Part shown: positions 23,701 to 49,500 of the stretch, piece by piece | Layout of the letters: every line of letters starts with the position of its first letter | Position numbering within the stretch: the first letter of the stretch is position 1 | DNA from: Dimorphilus gyrociliatus | Taxonomy: Eukaryota; Annelida; Polychaeta; Dinophilidae | Assembly: GCA_904063045.1 (NCBI GenBank) | Contig: CAJFCJ010000021.1 | Span: 496,001-560,000 of the forward strand | Reading direction: 5' to 3' | Length of the DNA: 64,000 bases | Notes under the pieces: model-generated | Databases searched by the model: none | Seen by the model: the letters and a program-made list of their open reading frames with translations, nothing else | What the model was told of the DNA's origin: nothing | Program-made: the position numbers and the translations under genes

Positions 23701-26700
23701 GTGACTGCTGCACAATTAGGCTTTGTTGGTTGTGCGGGAGACCAAAGTCCATTTTTATCACAAGTTATCTCGAAATCTCCACCAACTTTCTCATAACCAA
23801 GATCACATAGGTATGTAATGCTGTCACCAACTTCGTAAGTCTTGGCAGCAATACCAAACAGTTTAAACTTGTCGGCAGCTTCAGGTTTATATATTTCAGT
23901 AAAGTTACACCTCTTCTTTATACATGTATGATTAAATGAAACAACATGCCATGACTGACGGCCATCTTCACCGTCCTTTGTTTCGACTCCCATTTGATCA
24001 TCCTCTTTATAAAGATCATATCCGTCAGGACAATGACAAATGTATCTACCTTCTGTAGGATTTTTATCAGTACAGCAATGACCATTTGTACAACTAGAGT
24101 CACGGTGACAAAGATTAGGATATCTCTCACACTCATTGATTTGAACGCAGGAATTTCCGTCTAACTCATAACCATCTTTGCAACCGCAATAATAGGAACC
24201 AAGAGTGTTTATACAGACACCTCTGTCTCCATCACAAGTATTTGGGTTAGTGCATTCGTCGTAGTCTACACAAAACAAGTCTTTGTCAAACTTCCTATCT
24301 GATCCACACATCGCTATTTGATCTGTAACGTCTGTTCCGTTGAAAACATGTCCTTCAATACAAGAAACTGTAATTTCTTGCTCATATCGAATAGCTCCCT
24401 TGGCCGACGTGGTTGCATTTGGAAAGACAGGAATTGGGCAATAAAGGTAGTCACAATCAGCCTTAGAAGGATCTGATGACCATTCAACCTCAGCAGAGTT
24501 AGATTTGAATCTACAAGCGAAAATAGCTGGTGATTCGGCCGAATATTCAAAACCATCTTCGCATACGTATTTAACTACTGTGCCAAATTCAAGTTCGCCT
24601 GGTAGTCCGGCAGACGTATTAACATACTTTCCGTTTCTAATTTGTGTTCCTAAATTTGGACAAACTGCAGTCCTACATTCAGGTTCTCCGTCCCAACCAT
24701 CGTCTCTGCAAATTGTTTTGCCATTCTTTAGATCAAAACCGCTAAAACATTCAAATTCCACTTGAGCGTTCAATGAAAAGTTTGTAACTGTGGCAAAATC
24801 TTTTACGTGTCCTCTTTTTACATTCTTTATTCTACCACAGTAATAAGGTTCACATTTAGGAATGGATTTCTTATCCCATTGACCACCAAATTCACATGTA
24901 AGATCTATTCTTCTATCAATGTTGTCACTATTTCCGTCTCCAATATATTCTTCTTGAAAAAAGTAATTACCTGCAGCACATTCTAAACTGAACTTTTCTC
25001 TATATTTTCGATTATCAGCGGCAATATTAGCATTTCCGGCACTAGGTTTCGGACAATCTATAAATAAAATTAAAATATTGTGAATTGTTTCTTTTTTAAA
25101 AAACAAACTTACCAATAGACCAGGTAGCTTTAAAACCAGGTTTATCTTTATCAGTCTCTTCACCGAATTCTGTTTTGAACTGAACGAATAATTTCTTCTC
25201 TGAAGAGTAATAACTGAAATCTTTATTTGCTCCAACTCCTTTTGCTCTTTTGAATTTCTCAGGCTTATCTTCTTTCTTATCAAAATTATTAAAAACGGTT
25301 AGCTCATCTTCTCCATATAACGATAGCGCATCCGTAATATCAAATAAGACTGCTTCGGTTGCAGTGATCCTATACTCGCATAAGACCAAACTTGGTATAA
25401 GATCTACAACAATGTCTGAAGAATCAGGGTTGTAAATGACTCCAGGAGATAATATTATTCCAGCAGCTCCATCAATATCGAATTTACAACCTGTTATAAA
25501 CTCTATTTCAAAACCTTTTCCTGTTTCGAGGGAAACAGTATCAAAATGAATAAAGGCAGAATTTGTTGTAGTTGTTATAAATTCGGGCATTCCCTCAGCA
25601 GTTCCAGTGTATGAAATGAGAAGAGTAGCTGCTGCCGATTGACCGTTGTAAATGTTCAATCTATCTTTTGGTCCTAAATCAAAATCGCTTCCTTTTTTTA
25701 GCTGTTGAAAATTGTTATTGATAATTTTATTAAACAAAATAAACAAATAAACGATCTAGAGTAAGAGAGATAGATAATGAATGAAAAATCACTCACTCTA
25801 ATTGTAATTACTGTACGCTTTGATGATCTGATAATCCAAGTATTTTGAGTACCACTGTAATAGTTTTTAGGATAGTTAGGAGATTTTATGACCTTCCAAT
25901 TTCCTTCGGCCGTTTCTTGCTGATTATCTGAAGAACTTCCGTCTTCTGACAACCAATTGGCGACGAATCCTTCTTTTGTAGTATCGGCGTCGGTGTTGAA
26001 TGTGACAATAGCGAAATTATTAGGACTTATATACTGATAAGAGTCGAGGTCACTGCCAGTGACTTCACCAGAAAATGATGCCACGAGTCGACTAGTGCTA
26101 AGTGTTTTTCCTCCCACCCAAACTTCAATGATATCCAAGTTAGCCTCCGTATTAATTTTTGTGAAACTTAGTCTTAACTTTGATGTTGGATCCGGTAATT
26201 CAATAATCCAAATGCAACTCATTTTATTACGGTAACTATTATCATTTGTAGAATCGCGAGTGCTAACTGAACCTGTAGTTGACTTTTTCTTGAAAATGCA
26301 ATTCGCTCTACAAGCGGGACTATCGATGAGTTCGTCACTTCTATCTCCGCAGTCATCTTCTCCGTCGCATAACCATTTCTTTTGAATACATTTTCCACTT
26401 AGACATGTAAAATGATCGGAGAAACAGGCATCCAATTGACAAACAAATGCCTGCTTTGTTCCGCACCAAATATAACTCCAAGGAAACAATTTTTCTAATA
26501 GAACTTCAACGCAATCCTCATTCTTTTTAATAGTTGGTTGGCCATTTACCCATTGACCTTCCCAAATATTAGTCTTTTCGTCCAACCACTTAACTTGCGT
26601 CTCATTTAATTCACCCTTATCGTCTAGTCTATTAAGACCAGTCCAAAAAGCTTTAGGCTTGTCACCGGACTTTTGAAGGACTAGCTCGGAAACTTTGATA

Positions 26701-27233
26701 TTTTCCGTAAGACTTTCAAGTCGAACTAATTCAGCTCCTTCACTGTTTATTTAGAGAAGGCTTTACATCTTAATATTTTATCTTTTAACTACGTTTAAGT
26801 AAGTATAGATTAGGTGGAAAATTTGAGCTTTACCTCTTGCACACTGCTCTCGCTTGGCTCCAAGTTGAGCCTTGATAATAAGCCTTATAACACTTCGAAG
26901 ATATTTCTGTGTAGCCTATTAGATTGAATAATCACGTGATAAGTAGATTGTATGCGCTTAATAATTGCTTTGTATATATTTATACATAGCATAGAACAAT
27001 GTAAATATTAAGCTATTTATAGATATCAACCTGGAGGGCAATCAAGTGAAACTGATGACGGCGGGCTCCATTCTTGGGGTGAAACTCTCAAGCGAATCTG
27101 TAGTTGATTAAGTAAAAGTTTTTTTACAAAATAGCCTAAAGAACAATGAACAAACCTCTTCACGTAATTTATTATAATCCTGCCCATTTGACCACTTAGA
27201 TAGCAGAAAAACGGTTAATATCAACCGTATCAT
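14745..27233 (-). CDS. Receptor A: giant CTLD-LDLa-CUB-sushi-EGF-PAN-WxxW-LamG-HYR-GCC2/3 transmembrane protein (4002 aa)
   Basis: Seven exons on the minus strand: 27156-27233, 27031-27097, 26834-26915, 25797-26742, 25113-25701, 17396-25057, 14745-17329; 12,009 nt, frame intact, about 4,002 aa. Signal peptide ([17 protein letters not shown]); C-type lectin about 48-177; LDLa about 182-218; three CUBs about 222-587; four sushi; two calcium-type EGFs about 853-950; further sushi; HYR about 1235-1390; GCC2/GCC3 Cys-rich repeats about 1627-1810; EGF containing a PAN-like insert about 1874-1967; more EGFs; WxxW module about 2135-2235 (FWSVWLNGD ... [10 protein letters not shown]); EGF array; LamG/pentraxin-like about 2567-2780; HYR; sushi; GCC2/GCC3; SEA-like module; EGF; membrane span about 3802-3825; 175-residue tail, basic/proline-rich then Gly/Tyr-rich (ending GGYGANY). 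It shares modules with SVEP1 but is membrane-anchored. Probable adhesion or recognition receptor; ligand unknown. Paralogue of the gene at 30063-46054 but with 6 introns instead of 43. Confidence 0.9.
26916..27030 (-). promoter_or_regulatory. Intron 2 of receptor A carrying a TCACGTGA E-box
   Basis: The 115-bp second intron contains the palindrome ATCACGTGAT (26931-26940), a USF/TFE/MITF-type E-box. It lies about 300 bp inside the gene, a position where enhancers often sit in compact genomes. Function is inferred only from the motif. Confidence 0.25.
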
Positions 27234-27542
27234 GCTGTTCCACTCGTCAGGGTGTGGACAACTGCGATGTTGAATTCTTAGTCAGTTTTGGCCAAACCCT
27301 TTAGCCAAGACCAACCATGCGAGAAATATTCACGATCACTACCTCGCCCTACAACGCCCTTATTAGGCCATTCGATAGGCTTACTAACAGAGAATTGAAC
27401 GAATGAATGGATATTTTTCTATTGGAAAGTATTGGCCTATAAAACCATATGCATTTATTATTTATATATCTTTAAATCAAAAGAACTGGAATAGAATCGA
27501 TATAATTTAAAATTTATTAGCGTTTGTTTGTTATTTTTTTAA
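27234..27542 (-). promoter_or_regulatory. 309-bp gap between innexin stop and receptor A start
   Basis: Both flanking genes read on the minus strand, so this short gap holds the innexin 3' UTR and receptor A's promoter. A minus-strand AATAAA (TTTATT at 27454-27459) lies about 85 bp after the innexin stop and is the likely polyadenylation signal. The remaining 220 bp would have to contain the receptor A promoter and 5' UTR unless the two genes share a primary transcript. Confidence 0.45.
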
Positions 27543-28751
27543 TCAAACTTCGGCATCTTGAGTTGAAGATTGCCTCCTAGGTGCCGCTACTTGTTTTTCT
27601 CCTATTTGAATTGTCCATAAGGCGCATAGTAACTCCGATGCAACCAAAAATCCTGCATTATCCGATATTAGCTGTAGAACAAATTCACCGTCCCGTTTTA
27701 AATAGTTTCGTTTAAATTGCCTTAGTAATGTTGTTGTATGACGCCTTCTAACTTGTAACATTCTCGCAAGATGCCGCTGTAAAAAGACGTCGGACGGTAT
27801 AGTAAATTCAGCGAACCAGTGTAGTGTAGCTAGAACAGTTACTAGGGCAACAAACACAAGCCAAAACCACAAAAATATGAATATTTTTTCGTTAAATAAA
27901 TTAATTGGTAATGCGCATTGAACGATATAATCGTGAAAGCGTCCATGGTGACGCATCTCAAAAGTACATATGGAAACTTTTGGGAAACGTTCGTTTAAAC
28001 TCCATTCATTACCATGTAAATATCTTCTCCAAGCATGATAGCCAAACTTATAAAAGTCTGTGCCCAATAGCCGATTGAGAAAGAATATCTGACATACGGC
28101 GTTAATAGCGTAGAATAGGCGTATAAAACCATAAAGTAACGGAAGGAAGTAGCCTGAGAAGCGTTTGTCAAAGGTACAGCAATTTTTTAATTTATTAAAA
28201 ACTCCAGTGCTACTATGTGCTGCTCTTGCGTAATAATCTGGCCTGAGTTGTTGATCTAAATGAGCAATCAAGAATTTCATACTCTTCTCTCGGCAAGCTG
28301 AATTCCTAACGTCGTTACACACCTGGGCGGCGTCTACAATTTGCCTAAGGTTTACGCCCGACCGCCGATGTAGAAAACGCCAGACAATACTTGGCATATA
28401 AAAGCAAACAGCCTGTGCAGCAAGGATTAGAGGTACCCATTGATAATAATTAATCCTTCGGTGTTCCGGCAGGATTGTAGGAACGTGATTAACAGTGTTC
28501 GGTAAATAAAAAGTATCCGACACCCAACATACTGTGTCCGTATATCTGGTTTGACTAGATGTAAATTGAGCTGGACACCAGCAGTCTATTGGATCTCCCA
28601 TATATTGTTTTGATGAGACGAGTATAGCAAGAAGAAGAAGAACAGAACTTGTATACTTCCTAGATAGCCTCTCCACACTTCCGTCGTCATTACGCAATCG
28701 TATGGCACGTATATGTAGCCAACCTCCTAGAAGAGTTTCAATGCCTACCAT
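27543..28751 (-). CDS. Innexin gap-junction/hemichannel subunit (402 aa, single exon)
   Basis: One uninterrupted frame with the full innexin pattern. A short N-terminus leads into the first membrane span (SSVLLLLAILVSSKQYMGDP) and first extracellular loop with cysteines (DCWCPAQF ... VCWVSDTFYLP). The family signature YYQWVPLIL opens the second span. The intracellular loop follows, then the third span, a second extracellular loop with two more cysteines (SICTFEMR ... VQCALP), the fourth span (IFIFLWFWLVFVALVTVL) and a cytoplasmic tail. Innexins form invertebrate gap junctions and single-membrane channels. It is intron-less, unlike most genes in the window. It sits between the two giant receptor genes and is followed on the same strand, 309 bp later, by receptor A. 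An upstream 63-codon frame (28926-28738) overlaps its start codon in another frame. Confidence 0.95.
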   Translation of the reverse strand: MVGIETLLGGWLHIRAIRLRNDDGSVERLSRKYTSSVLLLLAILVSSKQYMGDPIDCWCPAQFTSSQTRYTDTVCWVSDTFYLPNTVNHVPTILPEHRRINYYQWVPLILAAQAVCFYMPSIVWRFLHRRSGVNLRQIVDAAQVCNDVRNSACREKSMKFLIAHLDQQLRPDYYARAAHSSTGVFNKLKNCCTFDKRFSGYFLPLLYGFIRLFYAINAVCQIFFLNRLLGTDFYKFGYHAWRRYLHGNEWSLNERFPKVSICTFEMRHHGRFHDYIVQCALPINLFNEKIFIFLWFWLVFVALVTVLATLHWFAEFTIPSDVFLQRHLARMLQVRRRHTTTLLRQFKRNYLKRDGEFVLQLISDNAGFLVASELLCALWTIQIGEKQVAAPRRQSSTQDAEV

Positions 28752-30062
28752 ATTCTTTTCTCAACTTGGCCGTGACTGTTCTAGGCGTGTATAAACGATT
28801 AAACCCATCGCGCCTCAACTGCAAAACGCGATTTGCGGTCGGAGGATGTCGCCACTTGCCAAAAAATTTATTAGTTTTTGCTTTTCTTCCTTTTTCGCTC
28901 GGAAAAAAAATTGAGGCTGCAGACATTTGGGCTAAATTGATAATAAGAGAGAAAAAAGTTGATTTAAGCCTAAGATATTAAACTAGAAACATTAATTTCT
29001 TTCATAGCTTTTCCTTAATAAAATTTTTTTCCTTTTTCCTTTCTTTCATTATTCCTTTTTCGCATGGATAACTCATAGGCTTATATTTTTAATAACAAAC
29101 CTTATGTACGCATATAGGGTTAACTGGAAAAATTATAAGCAACACAAGCATATGCATCCGAAAGAGGGGGAAAGGCTAGTCTCTAGAGATTGTCGTGCGT
29201 GCTGGGGCCGTCACCCGGTCTTTACGAACGGCGTTCGGGGAGGCGTTTAATTGTTTTAACGAAGACGAGCGCCTAGAAGAGTGTCAGATGCGGAGAAGGG
29301 CAAGTAGGGGGGAAGGGGAGGGGGAAGGAGGCATGAATATAAAGAAAGACTCGGTAAGAATAAAGAAAATACAAAACGCGAGGAAAATACAAGCCTACAC
29401 AACTGAAAATAGTTGAACAAGACGATGCAAAAAAAGAAAACATAGAAAGAATAAGACTACGGGGGGGCTAGAGGCGGGACTGGAAGGTGGAATATGGAAC
29501 TCTTGTTTAGCCTATTAACCATTCCGTAGTTAAATATTTTTATATTGCTGATATCAGTATTATGATAGGCCTAGAAGAATTGGGCGAACTGCGCGATTGA
29601 TCAATTCCGATTCTATACAAAACATAGTCATTGAACAAACGATTAGTATGAAAAAATATTAAAGAAAAAACAGACCTCCTTATAGAAGATATGTGTTAGT
29701 AAGATTACGAGATCGCGCCCCGTTTTTTCTATTCTTATAGTCGGAACACGACTATATACTACGGTAAATTGAAAAAATTGACAAACACTTACTAAACAAA
29801 AGGAAATTAATATACTTAAACTGGATATATTTATAAAAGGAGGATAACGAAAAAGTTTTATAAAGAGGATATCAATAGTATTAGAAGACGAAGAAGACGG
29901 GAAATACAGAATATCAGAAGGAGTTAATATTATAAAAATCTTTTTTTTTTTAAAAAAAAAGGAGAAAAAGAGAGATTTTAATAGATATTATATAGTTTAA
30001 AAAGTAAAATAAAAAAGACTACAAAAGAAGGAAAGAAGGAGGAGACGCTTAAATAATTAATT
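28752..30062. promoter_or_regulatory. 1.3-kb intergenic region between divergent innexin/receptor A and receptor B
   Basis: It should contain the promoters of the innexin (minus) and receptor B (plus). Most is AT-rich, but 29160-29340 and 29460-29490 are strikingly G- and CpG-rich for this window, including a four-run G tract. Two plus-strand frames (28766-28981, 29195-29416) have no recognisable product and are not called genes. Just before receptor B there is a T11A9 tract (29941-29960). Confidence 0.5.
29298..29324 (+). promoter_or_regulatory. G-quadruplex-forming motif
   Basis: Four runs of three or more G (29298-29300, 29307-29312, 29315-29318, 29320-29324) separated by loops of 6, 2 and 1 bases, meeting the usual G3+N1-7 rule. 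It stands out in AT-rich DNA and sits about 740 bp upstream of the receptor B ATG and 550 bp upstream of the innexin ATG. A regulatory role is inference. Confidence 0.5.
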
Positions 30063-46054
<15,992 letters not shown>

Positions 46055-46515
46055 TCATGAAAAATATTTGTTTACTTTCTTTCTTTCGCTATTTCTTTAT
46101 TTTCTATTTAGGTCATTAAAATTTTAAATAAGATTTTTAAAGACAATATTTATTTTTGCAGTATTTATTTTAATAAAATTTTCATAAGTTCACAAAGATA
46201 CCTTTGTGTTAATTAATATGTAAATTTATAAAGATCCTTTACTGTATAGGTCATAATTTTAGTTCTGCAACGCATTCGGAACTTTCTAGTTGGGTCACGA
46301 CCTCAATGTTTATGCTTTATACGACTATAGACCTTTTATAGGTCTAAATAATATGCCTAATATTGGACACTGCGACCTATGTAAGGAATAAGATTGAACA
46401 ATATTCGCCACGCTTTTTCAGACTCTGATCACGTGACATTGTATATGTATGTAAAAACTTCCGCGTTTAACACTTCATATTAAATGTTATACTTAGTCGT
46501 TTTGTATAAATAAAT
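46055..46515 (+). promoter_or_regulatory. Gap between receptor B and DOCK, with poly(A) signal and E-box
   Basis: An AATAAA at 46172-46177, about 120 bp after the receptor B stop, is a good polyadenylation signal. A palindromic TCACGTGA (46429-46436) lies 80 bp before the DOCK start codon and may be a promoter-proximal E-box. Nothing coding was seen. Confidence 0.45.
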
Positions 46516-49500
46516 ATGGTTTGGGAAATATCAAATGCTACTGAAGCGATTGGTGCGTATTTGTAGAGTTAATGATCCTTTTAACAAACTTTTAAGAGAG
46601 TTTAATGTGTGATTAACTATCATAGCCATATGCTGCTTTGACGGTGAAGCATACGAGAATGGGTTAAATCTGCTATTGGGGGATAAGATCAAAGTAACGA
46701 GGAGAAATTCTGGTTAGTAAACATTAAATAGAGTTTTAAATAGATATAAGAGAAGACAAACATAAAAAACAATCATACAATTTTACAGGCTGGTGTCTGG
46801 GATATGTTGAAGGCAGAGAAAATAAGAAGGTATATAATATCGTAGTTAAAAGAGTATAAATCTAATAATAATTAAATAATAATACTCTATTAAACATGTT
46901 AGGGTATTTTCCCCGAAAATATGATAGCTTATATTAGAGAAACAAAGAGATCTTCACAAGCATTACTGTAAGTTAATAATCAATGTTAAAAGGTTAATAA
47001 GAAAAATGTTGAAAATGTTTGTCAACATTTAGCGAAATAGATAATGGTCTCAGGGAGCGTGAGATATTCCTTAATGAAATAGAAGAGTTTTTTCAAGAAT
47101 GTCGATCAGTAATAGTTCCATTCTATGCTGTAAGTATTCAATATTACCGACATACAGTACATACTATATATATATATATATATTCTAAATGGCTTATTAT
47201 CTATTGTATAATTATTTTGTTTGTAATAGAACGAAGTACAAATGGATAAATTTGTTGGAAGACCAACTTCCGCCGTATTCTCATTAATGAACGAAACTTA
47301 TAATCATAGATTAGAGATAAAGAGTCAACCAGCGATGACACCTGCTTTAATAGAGGAAAATAGAGCCAAAGTATGTTTACGTCATTATTATATTAATAAA
47401 TATAGCTATTAAACACATAATTTCTAATTATTACGAATAATTGTTTATAAATTTTACTATAATAAAAAAATGATCCTATTTATATTGTTTAGGTTGAAAG
47501 GTAGTAGTGTCGGTTTATACTGTATATTATCGATTCTATCATTCCAGTAAAATTACGTCTATTTTCAATTGAACAATAGAATTATTCTTATTATTATTTC
47601 ATCCATTTTTTTAATATACTTTTATGCAGATTACGAGAAATATGGATAAAGTTATCGAATTACTCGGTCTTGATAAAATACCTAGAACTAAAACTGGCAG
47701 AGAAATTGACCCAATTACAATTTCACCGATAGAACATTATATGATCTTTGAGCCTATGGATAGGGTTAATATGCCAACAAACAACCATCACGGATTACAT
47801 AACAAACACGAATTAAGCAATATGTTCGATTTAAAAGTCGTTATTAAAGACATAAAATTCGATGAATCAATTAAGTTAAACTGCTGCCTTGAAATTCTAT
47901 TGTCTCTCTACGATTCGAGTAATTATAGCTCTAGAGGAGAATCCTCACTACCTCGACTATCGGAAGATTTTATAACGTAATTTAATATTACAATAAATCT
48001 ATTAATAATAATTTTTCATATTTTTTTTTTAATAGAGAAAAATTCAAATTGATTTATCCTTCAGATAAAGAAGTTAAAGATATTGAATTTTGTTTTAAAG
48101 TAATTCACTCTCTCTCTCTCTGTCTCTTCTCTGTCTTAACATGTCTATATTCATATTTGTTTCTTCAATAAGGATCTGAGTTCGCAAGAAAAATATATGG
48201 ATAGAGTTCAAAATGTAAGACCATTGTGGTTGGTTGTCCAAATACTTAAAAGAGGTAATTTATCAATTTCAAATTAAATTAAATACATAAATGAAAGAAT
48301 GTTAGTACGTTTTCTCTTTTTCCCTGATTGTTTTCTCTATCATCTTTGCATCTTTTTTCTAATTTTCTTAAATATTTCTTTTATAAATCTTTATCAATTT
48401 TTTCAAAAAACAACATTCATTTATTAGATAATCCACCAAGTGTACAATCGAGTGTATTTTTTAACCGAAGTTCAGGTATTTCCATTAAAATTATAATTAT
48501 CTGTTTTTCTTACTCCTGATTTAAACTAAAATTCAGATTACAAATTCTTTTTAAATGCTTTTTTTAACATTTTACCTATAAAAAAAATATCCTTTGTTGT
48601 TTTATTGTTCTAGGATTCATTTTTAAACATTTTGTAACCGTTATATACTGTTTATATACAACAGTAATTATATATCTATTAAACAGACAGTCTGGAAGCT
48701 TCCAAGCCGGTAAGGGATACTAGAAGCGAGATACGACAACCGTACGGTTTTGGGAGTAAGTTTTAATTAATTTACTTAATTAATTAAGAGAAAAAGTTAA
48801 TTATCCTCTGTAATTTCGTTTTAGTAAAGAATCTTGGTTTTGTAAAAGATCTTCAAGAAAGAACAACCCATTCGGAAAAAGTAATATTTGAGATATTGTA
48901 AGCAATCTTTTTCTTATCTAATTAATTATTTAAATTAATTATAAATTGTTATTTTGTTTTTATTCATTTCCTATTTTCCTCTAGGGCAAAGCAAGAATAT
49001 CATAATTTTTCCACTTTACAAAAGCATTTTATCTCTAGGAATGATAATAATCCATCAGTTCAGAAATGTAATTATTACCTTCTTATCTGTTATGTTATAC
49101 TTATTACTCTTTTATCTTTAATTAAAAGGTGAAATTCGTATTGAATTTTCCAAATTGAATAAGAATCCGGACGTTAATAGATATATTCGTGATAACGACC
49201 CTAAAACAGACGTTCAAAAATTATCTTTTCCGGAAAAAATTGTACCAGGTTAATTGAAGAAATTATTTGTTTTCAGCCTATAACCGATGAATTGTTTAAT
49301 TTTTTATTGTATTTCTATATATAAATGGATAATAGAACAATTAAGAAACGATTTATACATCCGCTTGGAAGAGGGTAAATTTTATAAAGGTGAAAAGAAA
49401 TCACAAAGGAATGTCGAAGTAGTCGCATCAGTCAGAGGTAAAAGTGGAAAAATATTTAAGGTTGGTTCGTTGTTATATAAGAACTGTTCTACTCCTTTCT

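Noticed and set aside
28766-28981. 71-codon plus-strand frame opposite the innexin 5' end
   Set aside because: Antisense to the innexin leader, no homology and no promoter or splice context.
29195-29416. 73-codon plus-strand frame in the G-rich patch
   Set aside because: Composition-driven (Gly/Glu/Arg repeats from the G-rich DNA); more likely regulatory DNA than a gene.
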